Source: Deltaproteobacteria bacterium (lineage in GTDB: Bacteria > Myxococcota > Kuafuiibacteriia > Kuafuiibacteriales > Kuafuiibacteriaceae). From it: a stretch of 64,000 nt of DNA. Under the pieces are notes generated by a model. It did no database searches. It was given only the letters and a program-made list of their open reading frames with translations, and was not told where the DNA came from. The position numbers and the translations under genes are program-made. The stretch is taken from the NCBI GenBank assembly GCA_016703535.1, contig JADJBV010000001.1, positions 5,136,001 to 5,200,000 of the forward strand. Direction: 5' to 3'. Positions 1 to 8,884 of the stretch are shown piece by piece; within the stretch, counting starts at the first letter, position 1, and every line of letters begins with the position of its first letter.

Positions 1-2
1 AG

Positions 3-713
3 TGGCCGACGGTCACCGAACGCAAAGGCCACCTCGGCGTGGGGGTCACCGCTCGCTACGGCGCCCACCAGGTTGAAGTGCGCCGGGCGGAGTCGCCCGA
101 GCCCACCTTGGCCCTGGTGATCGAAGTGGTCCTCGACGGAGTGGTGATCGGAGAGATCTGGCTGGAAGACCAGCTTCGCAAAGAGGCCCCCCAGGCGATC
201 CAGAGGGCAAAGGAGGCCGGCCTTAGGGTCTACATGTTCAGCGGTGATCGGCCAGCCCGAGCGGCGGCCCTCGGCGTTCAGCTCGGCCTCGACCCCTCTC
301 ACGTCGCGGGAGGCCTGGGGCCCGAACAAAAGGTGGAACGAGTGGAGGCCCTCAAGGCCGCGGGTGCCCAGGTGGCCTTCGTCGGCGATGGCGACAACGA
401 CGCCGCCGCTTTGGCCGCGGCCGACCTGGGGATCGCGATGCAGGCCAGCACCCGGGCGGCCCTCGAGGCGGCGCCGGTGGTGCTCCAACAACACGGCTTA
501 TCGACGGTGCTCGACACCATCGTTTTGGCCCAACGAACCTCCCGAATCATGCGACAAAACCTGGGTTTTGCGGTGCTCTTCAACGGGATCATGATCCCGG
601 CGGCGATGGCCGGTTGGGTCACGCCCGGTTGGGCAGCCTTGGCCATGGGCACCAGCTCCTTGGCCGTGACCCTCAACGCGCTGCGGGTGCGGCTCCCTCG
701 GGCCAAGAGTTAG
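3..713 (+). CDS. Heavy-metal (copper-type) P-type ATPase, C-terminal part (5' end outside window)
   Basis: The reading frame is open to the left edge, so this is the C-terminal third of a larger protein. It carries the P-domain signature SGDRP, the KVERVEAL segment and the hinge motif VGDGDNDAAALAAADLGIAM, all typical of P1B ATPases that export soft metals across the inner membrane using ATP. It ends with two hydrophobic helices, the second containing MGTSSLAVTLNALR, which resembles the M-S-S-N-rich last helix of Cu+-ATPases. The usual GDGINDAPAL is GDGDNDAAAL here. The metal-binding CPC helix lies outside the window, so the metal is inferred. The gene converges on rsgA with a 4-base overlap of the stop codons. 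Confidence 0.88.
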   Translation, partial: WPTVTERKGHLGVGVTARYGAHQVEVRRAESPEPTLALVIEVVLDGVVIGEIWLEDQLRKEAPQAIQRAKEAGLRVYMFSGDRPARAAALGVQLGLDPSHVAGGLGPEQKVERVEALKAAGAQVAFVGDGDNDAAALAAADLGIAMQASTRAALEAAPVVLQQHGLSTVLDTIVLAQRTSRIMRQNLGFAVLFNGIMIPAAMAGWVTPGWAALAMGTSSLAVTLNALRVRLPRAKS

Positions 714-1801
714 CGACGTTTGTTGCGGCTGGCCTGCCAGGCGGCGCTGGTCATCGTGCGTTCCTTGGCTTTCCGTTCGGCCCGGAGCTGAGGTGATCGT
801 TTGGCGTCTTCGTAGGCGATCTCTTGGCGCAACTTCAAGAAACTCTGAAAACGGTCGTCGCTGAGGGATCCGTCTTCGAGGGCGGCTTTGACCCGGCAGC
901 CCGGTTCGGTCTCGTGGCGACAATCATCGAAGCGGCACTGTCGGGCCCATTCCTCGACGTCGGCGAAGGTGTCGCCCAAACTTTCTTCTTCGGGCAAAAG
1001 CTGGAGCTCCCGCATCCCAGGGGTGTCGATGATCAGGCCGCCGCTGGGGAGGGACAACAACTCCCGATGGGTGGTGGTGTGTTTGCCCCGTTGATCGTGG
1101 GCCCGCACCTCGTTGGTCACCATCCGGGCCTCCCCAAAAAGTGCGTTGACCAAGGTCGACTTTCCGGCGCCCGAAGAGCCCAACATGGCGACGGTGATCC
1201 CTGGGCCCAAGTATCCGTGCAGCTCCGGCAGGCCAAGTCCGGTGATGGCGCTGACCAGATACACCGGAGCTTCGCCGGCGATCACTTGGACCTCACTTCG
1301 TTTGGCTTCGGGATCCGAGATCAGATCCACCTTGTTGAGCACGATGACCGGCCGAACCCCGCCGTCCCGGGCCAGAGCCAAGGCCCGCTCCAGCCGCCGC
1401 AGGTTGTAGTCGCCGTCGAGGCCGGCCACCAAAAACGCCCAGTCGATGTTGGCCGCCACCACCTGCTCGGCCAAACCTTCACCGCTGCCGGGAGCCTTGC
1501 GGGCGAAGCGGGAACGCCGGGGCAAGAGGCCGTGGACCCGAGCCCGGCCCGGCTCGTCCAGGGGTTCGAGGATCACCCAGTCGCCCGTCACCAACACGGT
1601 GCCCTGCTCTTCCAGGGTCTTCTTGAGCCGGCCGCTGGGGGTGGCTCGATAGGTGGTGTCATCGCCGATGGCGGTCACCCAACCTCGGTCTTGTCGAGTG
1701 ACCCGGGCGGGCACCAGGGGCCGGCCCTTTTGGGGGAGCTCCCCCTGGAGCTCGGCGAAGGCTTCCTGCCAAGCCTGATCCCAGCCCAGCCCGCCCAACA
1801 T
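710..1801 (-). CDS. rsgA: Small ribosomal subunit biogenesis GTPase RsgA
   Basis: 363 aa, normal length for RsgA, a circularly permuted GTPase that assists late 30S maturation. The order of motifs is G4 NKVDL (156-160), then G1 GSSGAGKST (208-216), then G3 DTPGMREL (259-266), which is the permuted order specific to this family. A C-terminal zinc site follows: Cys289, Cys294, His296 and Cys302. An OB-fold region precedes the GTPase domain. The start ATG lies 5 bases after the stop of the upstream Nudix gene, so the two are probably cotranscribed. Nothing unusual is visible. Confidence 0.95.
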   Translation of the reverse strand: MLGGLGWDQAWQEAFAELQGELPQKGRPLVPARVTRQDRGWVTAIGDDTTYRATPSGRLKKTLEEQGTVLVTGDWVILEPLDEPGRARVHGLLPRRSRFARKAPGSGEGLAEQVVAANIDWAFLVAGLDGDYNLRRLERALALARDGGVRPVIVLNKVDLISDPEAKRSEVQVIAGEAPVYLVSAITGLGLPELHGYLGPGITVAMLGSSGAGKSTLVNALFGEARMVTNEVRAHDQRGKHTTTHRELLSLPSGGLIIDTPGMRELQLLPEEESLGDTFADVEEWARQCRFDDCRHETEPGCRVKAALEDGSLSDDRFQSFLKLRQEIAYEDAKRSPQLRAERKAKERTMTSAAWQASRNKRR

Positions 1802-1806
1802 GAGTG

Positions 1807-2211
1807 TTACTCAGACTCGGAGAGGAGCTTGTCCACCGTCGCCTGATCGGCGCCCGGGAACTCGTAGTCGTCCAGATCTTGCGGCGCCACCCAGTGGTAG
1901 TCGTGGATGCCGATCTTCTGGATCAAGTGTTCGGGGGTCTTGAGCCGGCAACGATAGACCCTAAAGTCGATGACGTAGGCCTCGTACTCGTGGGTCACGG
2001 AAACGGAGGCCTCGGCGACCTCAACCTCGACCTGCATCTCCTCTCGCAACTCCCGGGCGAGGGCCTGCTGATCGGTCTCCCCGTCCTCGACGCGCCCGCC
2101 GGGGAACTCCCAAAGCAGCGGCAACGAGCTCGACGGCTTGCGCTGAGTGATCAGGTACTTTCCGTCCCGCTCGATCTGAGCGGCCACCACGCGAATCTGA
2201 CGCTTCGGCAT
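1807..2211 (-). CDS. MutT-like Nudix hydrolase
   Basis: 134 aa. The Nudix box runs from about residue 38 to 60 (GGRVEDGETDQQALARELRE, then EEMQV), with the REXXEE metal-binding core intact and Gln where the last Gly usually sits. Length and the flanking sequence (TQRKPSSSLPLLWEFPGG) match the MutT/CTP pyrophosphohydrolase group, which cleaves nucleoside triphosphates such as 8-oxo-dGTP to monophosphates and limits mutation. The exact substrate cannot be told from sequence. It lies between a lipoprotein gene (stop 2215) and rsgA (start 1801) on the same strand, with gaps of 3 to 5 bases. Confidence 0.88.
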   Translation of the reverse strand: MPKRQIRVVAAQIERDGKYLITQRKPSSSLPLLWEFPGGRVEDGETDQQALARELREEMQVEVEVAEASVSVTHEYEAYVIDFRVYRCRLKTPEHLIQKIGIHDYHWVAPQDLDDYEFPGADQATVDKLLSESE

Positions 2212-2214
2212 TCC

Positions 2215-3420
2215 TCAACCTCGGAAGTAGCCCTGGAGGGCCAGTCGAACGCCACGGATCGCGTGGCACCCATCACCAATAAGATCGTAGTAGGTCTGGG
2301 GGAGCTTGGCCTTGATCTCGTCTTGAGTCTGGAAGGCCGACTCCAACTCCCGCACCGTGTCCGCCAGATCGGCGGCGACCTCGGCCACAAAGGTCTCCTC
2401 TTCGGGCGACCCTTCGCTCACGCCCCACTGGCGAGCGAAGCCGAAGGTCTCGAGGAGGTGTCCGTAGAACTTCAGCTCCTGCACCAACAGCAAGAGTCGG
2501 TATTGAGGTTGGCTGCGGATCATCGCCTGGTAGATGCGGCGTTCCCCATCGAAGCGAAACCGGGCGATGTCCAGCTGGCGCCGCGCCCGGGCCAAGATCT
2601 CGGGATCGTCGATCCGCTTGGCGCCGAGCAAGACCGCTTGCACGAAGTGAAAGCCGCCGCAGGTATGGGCGTAGATGCCTTGTTTCTTCTTCTGCAGCAG
2701 ATCCGGCCGGGCGTCCTTCATCAAGGTGAGGAGGAAGTCGGTCTCAGCCTCCAGCTCAAAAAGGGCCCGCCGCGAAAGGTCGTTGATGTCCAAGGGACCG
2801 GCCGCCGCCTCAATGTTGGGCTGGCCCTCCCGGGTCTTGAGGAAGTCGGTGAAGGACCACGCAAAGGTCCGCCAGCCTTCGGGGGTGGTCGGGATGGTGA
2901 ACTCCAGCTCCCGATCCCGAATCAGCTGCTCCAAGGTGACCTTGCCCTTGCCCTTGGGCTTGAAGACCCGGGACATCGGAACCCCGGCCTCGATCATCTT
3001 TTTGGTGATCATGCTCGGGTGCGGCTCGACCGGTGTCCCGTCCTTGGTCTTCTCCGGGAAGAAGTAGACCGTCCGATCGCCGAACTTTTTGGTCTCCAAG
3101 AAGTCGGCGATGACGTCGACGGCCAGGCGCCCGTTTTTGGCTTTGAAGTCGGGTCCGTAGGCCGCCAGGCCGTGGGCCAAGGCCCAGGGGTTGGCCGGAT
3201 CGATGGCCCCGGGCTGGACCATCAGGGACAACTTCTTCTCCAGCTGGACCAGCTCTTCTCGGTTGGCTTGGCGCCGGGGCGGCCCGGGGGGCACCACCAC
3301 CGCCGCCTTCACCCCCAGATCCGGCGGCCCGGCGGGCCCTGAGTCCGGGGGAGCCGGGGCCTGGGTGCAGCCGAGGACCAAGCACAAACCCAAACCAAGC
3401 GGCCTGCCGAGTCCAGCCAT
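2215..3420 (-). CDS. Hypothetical lipoprotein
   Basis: 401 aa from the ATG at 3420, chosen because a GAGGAGG ribosome site precedes it and it opens directly into a lipoprotein signal peptide ending LVLG-Cys. Longer in-frame starts upstream would bury that signal. After the Cys comes a Pro/Gly-rich linker, then a mostly helical charged domain with a segment reading FGDRTVYFFPEKTKDG near residue 110 and a Cys-Gly-Gly motif in the second half. I do not recognise the family. It is predicted to be anchored to a membrane facing the periplasm. It heads a short minus-strand run with the Nudix gene and rsgA. Confidence 0.75.
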   Translation of the reverse strand: MAGLGRPLGLGLCLVLGCTQAPAPPDSGPAGPPDLGVKAAVVVPPGPPRRQANREELVQLEKKLSLMVQPGAIDPANPWALAHGLAAYGPDFKAKNGRLAVDVIADFLETKKFGDRTVYFFPEKTKDGTPVEPHPSMITKKMIEAGVPMSRVFKPKGKGKVTLEQLIRDRELEFTIPTTPEGWRTFAWSFTDFLKTREGQPNIEAAAGPLDINDLSRRALFELEAETDFLLTLMKDARPDLLQKKKQGIYAHTCGGFHFVQAVLLGAKRIDDPEILARARRQLDIARFRFDGERRIYQAMIRSQPQYRLLLLVQELKFYGHLLETFGFARQWGVSEGSPEEETFVAEVAADLADTVRELESAFQTQDEIKAKLPQTYYDLIGDGCHAIRGVRLALQGYFRG

Positions 3421-3443
3421 CACGGGCCCCTCCTCTACCACGC

Positions 3444-3471
3444 TTGACCGAAACGGGGGGCACGACATACG
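3444..3471 (+). promoter_or_regulatory. Candidate sigma70-type promoter of tRNA-Lys
   Basis: TTGACC (3444-3449) is followed after 16 bases by CATACG (3466-3471), about 10 bases before the tRNA. The -35 hexamer is near consensus and the -10 is weak. It is the only promoter-like pair between the divergent lipoprotein gene and the tRNA. Confidence 0.4.
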
Positions 3472-3481
3472 AGCAGGTCCA

Positions 3482-3554
3482 GGGTCTTTAGCTCAGTCGG
3501 TAGAGCAGGGGATTTTTAATCCCAAGGTCGTGGGTTCGATTCCCACAGGACCCA
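3482..3554 (+). tRNA. tRNA-Lys (anticodon TTT)
   Basis: 73 bases folding into a complete cloverleaf. The acceptor stem GGGTCTT/AGGACCC contains one G-U pair, the D stem is GCTC/GAGC, the anticodon TTT sits at 3515-3517, and the T-arm is GTGGG-TTCGATT-CCCAC. The top pair of the anticodon stem (G27-A43) is mismatched, while the other four pairs form. The discriminator base is A and CCA is not encoded. It reads AAA/AAG lysine codons. Confidence 0.96.
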
Positions 3555-3684
3555 TTTGCAGGGCCGCACCGATCCGCTTCGTTCCTGCGATCCCCGCGCG
3601 GTTTACCCCTAAATCTCTAACCAGCCCAGGCGCCAGCGTGCCTCGTTGACGGCCGCGAACGTTGGTCCGACAAGCGGCGGTCGA

Positions 3685-5619
3685 ATGCAGGCCCATCACC
3701 GCCACGCGATCTTGGCCCTGAGCCTCTGCTCCGCCCTGGGTTGCCGGGCCGTCAACGTAGACCCATGGCGGTGGGCTCGGCCCTTCACCGCCGAGGAGTT
3801 CAACCGCTCCCGAGCGTGGGGCACCGAGGCGGTCATCAAGCAGCTCGAGATGCGGACCTCGTTCGTCCGCGGGGGCAGCGACTGGTTCACCACGGTCGAT
3901 CTCCGCGGGGTGTTTTGGATGAGGGACGCCAACCCCGAGGGGTACGTGCTCGTGGATCAGCTGTACCCTGGCGACGCGGAGCTCCTGGCCGCGAAGGTCC
4001 GGGTCCTCGCACCCAACGCCCGCCCCGTCGTGCTCGAGGGAGAGGCGGTCACGATCGAAACCGCCTCGACCGCCGCCGGCGGGCCCTCCCAGCGGCTGCG
4101 CCTCAAGGTCCCACCGTACCCGGCGGGGACCCTGCTCCAACTCGAGACGAAGTCAGAGGTCCGACGGCTCGGAGCTTGGTTCGCCTATGATCTCTTGGCC
4201 CGGGTACCCATCGAGGAGTATCTGTTGGAGGTCCTCTACGATCCGAAGGTGGAGATCGAGCTGTTGGTCTACAACCCAACTCCGAACCTGCACGTCGAGA
4301 GGGTGCGAGACGCGGTGTCGCCGAAGGTCCGCCTGCGAGCCCGGGACCTGGCGCCCCTAGTCGCCGAGGACTTGGCGCCCGATCCGAAGGCCTACGCCCC
4401 GTGGTGGAGCATGCGGGTCTCGCGACAGGTGAGCACCAACCTCGAGGCTCGCGGCTTGGATCTCTGGTATTTGGCCTTCGCCATCCAAACCGGTGGGCTC
4501 GAGCAAGAGTCCGGTCCGCACCTGCCGTCCCTCGACACCCGCCCAGACGTCGAGGGTTGTCGAGATCGGCGTTGCCAAGTGGCGCGGGCGCTCTTGTGGT
4601 TGGAGCAGCCTGGCTTGCCGGAGCTGCCGCCCGCGCCGGCGGCCGAAGAGCTCCAGTCCGCTGGCGACGGTCAGGCCCTGCCACGGGCCCGGCTGTTGTG
4701 GGCCGCCCTGAAGGACGCGGGTCTGCCGGTGCGTTGGGCCCTCGCCTCCCCGCGGGGCTCACCGACCTTCGATCCCAAGAACCCCAATCCGGTGGCCCTC
4801 AGTGACCCGCTCCTCTACCTGCCAGCGGTCGGCGACAACCCACCCATGTGGATCGATCCTGGCTGCACCTACTGCGGCCCCGGCGAAGTGCAGGAGCAAT
4901 TTGTGGGCGCCCCCGCGGTGCTGGGTTGGGGGCGAGGTGGACCGACGCCTTTCACCCCGACTCAAGTGAAGGCCACCCTGCCGATCCCCAGCCAAAGGAC
5001 GATCCGCTGGCGGATCCAGGTGGACGCCGCTCAGAACGCCGCCCAGGTCGAGGTCGAGCTGGCGGGGCGGATCCGGCAAGAGGTCCTGGCCAAGCAGCTG
5101 AAGTTGGACGACGCCGCCTCGGCCCAAGGGGTCGCCACTTGGATCAAGGACCGTTCACCCAACGCGAGCTGCAGCAAGGTCGAGCCCTTCCCCAAGTCCG
5201 AAGTACAGCCGGTGCGCCACCTGAGTTGTGCCTTGCCCAAGTTGGTGCGGCGCGATGGACCTCGTTGGGTGGTGCCCCTGGAGATGTTGAACTCTCGTTG
5301 GGACCACTCCTTGTTGGCCGAGCGGCGCCGAGCCCCCATCGAGGTCCCTCACTCGGAGGTGGAGGTCGAAGAGCTCACCCTGGAGCTCCCCCCCGGGACC
5401 CGGGTGGTCTCGACGCCGAAGCCGCGACGGGTCAGCGGCGAGCTCTTCGACATGGAGCTGAAGGTCCAGAAGATCGGCGACACCCTGGAGCTGCGCCGCA
5501 CGGTGCGGGCTCAACGGGGCAGAGTCGGGGCGGATCGTTATACTCAAGAGAAGGCGATCCTCGAGGAGGCTCGAGCCCTGCGAGGGGCCGAGGTGATCCT
5601 GGCCCCGGCCGGGACGTAG
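3685..5619 (+). CDS. Lipoprotein with DUF3857-like and degenerate transglutaminase-like domains
   Basis: 644 aa from the ATG at 3685, picked because it opens a short lipoprotein signal (HHRH n-region, hydrophobic core, LGC lipobox). A TTG start at 3646 is possible. Residues ~35-250 look like the N-terminal beta domain of DUF3857 proteins. Residues ~260-420 match the transglutaminase-like fold: the helix that normally reads GDCKDKATLL is GDGQALPRARLL here (from residue 327), and the later WIDPGCTYCGPGEVQ block matches the usual W(I/L)DPTSTYAPFGE. The catalytic Cys is therefore missing and enzyme activity is doubtful. C-terminal residues ~420-644 are a beta-rich domain with no recognisable motif. 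The gene converges on dctA with 12 bases between stops. Confidence 0.7.
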   Translation: MQAHHRHAILALSLCSALGCRAVNVDPWRWARPFTAEEFNRSRAWGTEAVIKQLEMRTSFVRGGSDWFTTVDLRGVFWMRDANPEGYVLVDQLYPGDAELLAAKVRVLAPNARPVVLEGEAVTIETASTAAGGPSQRLRLKVPPYPAGTLLQLETKSEVRRLGAWFAYDLLARVPIEEYLLEVLYDPKVEIELLVYNPTPNLHVERVRDAVSPKVRLRARDLAPLVAEDLAPDPKAYAPWWSMRVSRQVSTNLEARGLDLWYLAFAIQTGGLEQESGPHLPSLDTRPDVEGCRDRRCQVARALLWLEQPGLPELPPAPAAEELQSAGDGQALPRARLLWAALKDAGLPVRWALASPRGSPTFDPKNPNPVALSDPLLYLPAVGDNPPMWIDPGCTYCGPGEVQEQFVGAPAVLGWGRGGPTPFTPTQVKATLPIPSQRTIRWRIQVDAAQNAAQVEVELAGRIRQEVLAKQLKLDDAASAQGVATWIKDRSPNASCSKVEPFPKSEVQPVRHLSCALPKLVRRDGPRWVVPLEMLNSRWDHSLLAERRRAPIEVPHSEVEVEELTLELPPGTRVVSTPKPRRVSGELFDMELKVQKIGDTLELRRTVRAQRGRVGADRYTQEKAILEEARALRGAEVILAPAGT

Positions 5620-5631
5620 CTGGAGGGAAGG

Positions 5632-6978
5632 TCAGGGGTGTTCGCGGGTGATCGGCCCGGGCTGGAGCGGCGCGCCTTCTTCGGTCTCGATCAGCTCTTG
5701 TTCGGGGGCCGAAGGCTCCTCGATCACGCGACGGTCGAGGTGTTGCCGCATGCGCACCTCGTCGAGTTCGCCGCACCACTTGGCCACCACCACCGTCGCC
5801 ACCGTGTTGCCGACCAGGTTGGTCAAGGCCCGGGCCTCGGACATGAAGCGGTCGATGCCCAAGATCAGGGCCAGGCCCGCCACCGGGACTTTGTCGGTCA
5901 CCGATAAGGTGGCGGCCAAAACGATGAAGCCACTGCCGGTCACGCCCGCGGCGCCTTTGGAGGTCACCAGCAAGATCGCCAAGAGCCCCAGCTCTTCGCT
6001 CAAGGTCAGGGGCGTGTTGGTGGCTTGGGCCACGAAGATCGCCGCCATGGTCAGGTAGATCGAGGTGCCGTCCAGGTTGAACGAATAACCCGCCGGCACC
6101 ACCAACCCGACCACCGACTTGCTGGCGCCCAGGTTCTCCAGCTTGGCGATGATCCGGGGCAAGACCGACTCGGAGGAGGAGGTCCCGAGCACGATAAAAA
6201 GCTCCTCCCGGATGTAGCGGATCAACTTCCACACCTGAAAGCCGTGGATGCGCCCCACCAAACCGAGCACCACGAAGATGAAGAGCAAACACGTCAGGTA
6301 AAAGGCGCCCATCAACTTGCTCAGCGAAAGCAGCGTGGAGACGCCGTATTTCCCGATGGTGAAGGCCATGGCCCCGAAGGCTCCGATGGGCGCCACCTTC
6401 ATGATCAAGCCGACGATCCCGAAGAGGACGTGGGAGAAGCGGTCAATGAAGTCGAAGATCGGCCGGCCCTTTTCACCCAGGAGGTGGAGCGCAAAACCAA
6501 ACATAATCGAGATCAACAACACCTGGAGGATCTCGCCCTTGGCGAAGGCGTCCACCAGGCTGTTGGGGATGATGTTCAGGAAGAAGTCGACCGTACTTTG
6601 GGACTTGCTGGCCTCGGTGTAGCTGGCGATCCCTTTGGTGTCCAAGGTGGTGGGGTCCACGTTCATGCCCGCGCCGGGCTGAAGGACGTTGACCACCACC
6701 AGGCCCACCACCAAGGCCAAGGTGCTGACCACCTCGAAATAAAGGAGCGCCAGGCCCCCGGTCTTGCCGACCTTCTTCAGGTCCTGGACCCCGGCGATGC
6801 CGACCACCACCGTACAAAAGATGATCGGAGCGATCACCGACTTGATCAACTTCACGAAGCCATCCCCCAGGGGCTTCATGGCCGTGCCGGTTTCGGGGAA
6901 GAAGTGGCCCAACAAAACGCCGAGCAGGATCGCCGTCAGGACCTGGGCGTAGAGGGTTCGATAAAAAGGCGTCTTCAT
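5632..6978 (-). CDS. dctA: C4-dicarboxylate/H+ symporter DctA
   Basis: 448 aa, usual length for the DAACS family that imports succinate, fumarate and malate across the inner membrane. The re-entrant loop SSSESVLPR (267-275), the NLDGTS substrate motif (301-306), SKGAAGVTGSGF (340-351) and the final GIDRFMSEARALTNLVGN stretch (374-391) are all intact, with about eight hydrophobic segments. The arginine in ...DRFMSEARAL fits dicarboxylate rather than amino-acid transport. It follows a histidine kinase gene with a 3-base gap, so kinase and transporter are probably one transcript. The C-terminal 45 residues are charged and extend past the transport domain. Confidence 0.93.
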   Translation of the reverse strand: MKTPFYRTLYAQVLTAILLGVLLGHFFPETGTAMKPLGDGFVKLIKSVIAPIIFCTVVVGIAGVQDLKKVGKTGGLALLYFEVVSTLALVVGLVVVNVLQPGAGMNVDPTTLDTKGIASYTEASKSQSTVDFFLNIIPNSLVDAFAKGEILQVLLISIMFGFALHLLGEKGRPIFDFIDRFSHVLFGIVGLIMKVAPIGAFGAMAFTIGKYGVSTLLSLSKLMGAFYLTCLLFIFVVLGLVGRIHGFQVWKLIRYIREELFIVLGTSSSESVLPRIIAKLENLGASKSVVGLVVPAGYSFNLDGTSIYLTMAAIFVAQATNTPLTLSEELGLLAILLVTSKGAAGVTGSGFIVLAATLSVTDKVPVAGLALILGIDRFMSEARALTNLVGNTVATVVVAKWCGELDEVRMRQHLDRRVIEEPSAPEQELIETEEGAPLQPGPITREHP

Positions 6979-6981
6979 GCC

Positions 6982-8826
6982 TCAGGCCTCGAGGGGGATG
7001 CGGAAGATGAAGCGCGTGCCCTTCTTGGCTTGGCTTTGGTAAGCGACGGTGCCCCGGTGTTCTTCGGCGATCTGCTTGACCATCGCCAGGCCGAGGCCCG
7101 TGCCGCCGACCTTGCCGGCGGTCGCGAAGGGCTCGAACATCCGATCGGCCAACTCGGGTGGGATCCCGGTGCCCGTGTCGTCGAAGGTGAAGACCAGCTC
7201 CGGGCCTTCGGTGTAGACGGTGATGGTGAAGGCGCCTCCTCCCGGCATCGCCTCCCGGGCGTTCCGCGCGATGTTGTGAAAGACCCGGCGGAGTTTGCTC
7301 TCGTCGAAGCGGGCCGCACCTTTGTAGCGCATGTCCACGACCAGCCGCACCCCTGATCCCTCGAACTCTTGATCGAGGTACTCCTTCATCTCCTCCATGA
7401 AGCGGTTCAGGTAGACCTTGCGGATCAGGACGTTCCGCTCGCCCCGGGCGAAGGCCAAGAGGTCCTTGGTCATGGTGGACAACAGCTCGATCTGCCGATG
7501 CACCAGGTGGGCGTATTGGGAGCGATCTTGGAGCGAGTCCGAAGAGGCCATGATCTGGGTGTAGCCCGAGATCAAGGTCATGGGCGTGCGCAGATCGTGC
7601 ATCACGCCCGACAACATGCGCCCGATGGTGGTCAATCGCTCCGACTGCTCCCGCTCTTTGCGGCGTTGTTCGGCGGCGATGGCCCGACCGGCCTGGGCCG
7701 CCACTACACTCAGTGTATTGACGTCACTTTCGGTGAAGGCGCCGCCGTCCTTTTTGTTGATCAACTCCATGGCCCCGATGGTCCCGGTGGAGCGGGCCCG
7801 CACCGGCACCACCACCACTGATCGAGCTCGGACCCGGCCCCGCTGCATGCCCGAGAGGTTGTTCAGGCACACCGGCTCACCGGTCTTGACCACGTTGCCC
7901 ACCACCCCCTCGCCCAGCTGAATGGAGGTGGCGCGCAGGGAGGCGGCGTTCAGGCCCCGAGCGGCCAAGGTTTCGATGCGGATGCCTCGTTCGTCGAGCA
8001 CATGGATGGCGCCGACCTTGACCCCCATGGTGGCCAAGGCGGTGTCCAAGATGGTCTCCAACATCTGCCGCAGGTTGTCGGACTGGGAGATGGCCCGTTC
8101 GGTCTCGAAGAGCAACATCAGCTCACGGCGGGTGCGCTCCAGGGCCTCGGAGCGTTCGACCGCCTCTCGGTAGAGCCGCGACACCTCCAGGGCCACGCCG
8201 ATCTCTGAGGCGATGGCCTCCAGCAGGCGTTCGTCGGTGGCGTTGAAGTTGCCTTCCAACTTGTTGAGGACCTGCACCACCCCGAGCAGCTCGTTGGGCT
8301 GGGGGCCCCGGACCGGCCAGACCAACATGCAGCGGGTGCGATAACCGCTGCGCCGATCGACGTCGCGGTTGAAACGTTTGTCGGCGTAGGCGTCCTTGAT
8401 GTGGAGGGGTTTGTTGTGTTGTGCAACCCAGCCTGCAACGCCTTTCCCGAAGGGCAGCCGGATCTCTCGCAGCTCCCGGCCCTCCAGGACCTTGGACCAC
8501 AACTCCCGATGATCCCGATCGGCCAAAAACAAGGTCGAGCGATCGGCCTCCAAAAGTTCGGTGGTGCGAGAGACGATCTCGCTCAACAGCGGATCCAACT
8601 CCAAGTTGGAGCCCAACACCCGGCCGATCTGCTTCATGGCCTCGACCCGGCGTTCGGAGCGGACCAGCTCTTGTTGGAGGTCCAAAAGTTGGCCCTCGAG
8701 CTCTTCGACCCGCTGGGCCAAGCCCTCTAGGCCCAGGCGCGCCGGCAAGGGTCGGGGCCGAGGCTGGCTGGGGGCCCGGGGGCGCGGGCTGGGGTCGCGC
8801 TTCAGCGGTGCTCGAGGCCGGGCCAC
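6982..8826 (-). CDS. GAF-GAF sensor histidine kinase
   Basis: 614 aa, apparently cytoplasmic, with no signal or membrane span. Residues 1-35 are Pro/Arg-rich, followed by a coiled coil at ~36-66, GAF domains at ~75-220 and ~245-390, a HisKA helix with the phospho-acceptor His410 in VMHDLRTPMTLISGY, and an ATPase domain with N-box NIARNAREAM (518-527), G1 DDTGTGI (549-555) and G2 GGTGLGL (574-580). All catalytic motifs are present. No receiver domain or response-regulator gene is adjacent. Its place directly before dctA suggests it senses a signal linked to dicarboxylate uptake, in the manner of DctB. Unlike DctB, it lacks a periplasmic sensor. Confidence 0.92.
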   Translation of the reverse strand: MARPRAPLKRDPSPRPRAPSQPRPRPLPARLGLEGLAQRVEELEGQLLDLQQELVRSERRVEAMKQIGRVLGSNLELDPLLSEIVSRTTELLEADRSTLFLADRDHRELWSKVLEGRELREIRLPFGKGVAGWVAQHNKPLHIKDAYADKRFNRDVDRRSGYRTRCMLVWPVRGPQPNELLGVVQVLNKLEGNFNATDERLLEAIASEIGVALEVSRLYREAVERSEALERTRRELMLLFETERAISQSDNLRQMLETILDTALATMGVKVGAIHVLDERGIRIETLAARGLNAASLRATSIQLGEGVVGNVVKTGEPVCLNNLSGMQRGRVRARSVVVVPVRARSTGTIGAMELINKKDGGAFTESDVNTLSVVAAQAGRAIAAEQRRKEREQSERLTTIGRMLSGVMHDLRTPMTLISGYTQIMASSDSLQDRSQYAHLVHRQIELLSTMTKDLLAFARGERNVLIRKVYLNRFMEEMKEYLDQEFEGSGVRLVVDMRYKGAARFDESKLRRVFHNIARNAREAMPGGGAFTITVYTEGPELVFTFDDTGTGIPPELADRMFEPFATAGKVGGTGLGLAMVKQIAEEHRGTVAYQSQAKKGTRFIFRIPLEA

Positions 8827-8884
8827 TTTGGGGAAGCTAACACGGCCCTTTCCCTGCCGGCAGAGCCGATGCGAGGCTCCCGGG

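Noticed and set aside
1804..3342. 512-aa plus-strand open frame opposite the Nudix and lipoprotein genes
   Set aside because: The minus-strand genes have a Nudix box and a signal peptide with ribosome site. The plus frame has no recognisable feature.
7702..7719. Palindrome TACACT-C-AGTGTA inside the histidine kinase gene
   Set aside because: Lies in the second GAF domain coding region and fits the reading frame. It is an isolated copy with no related site found.
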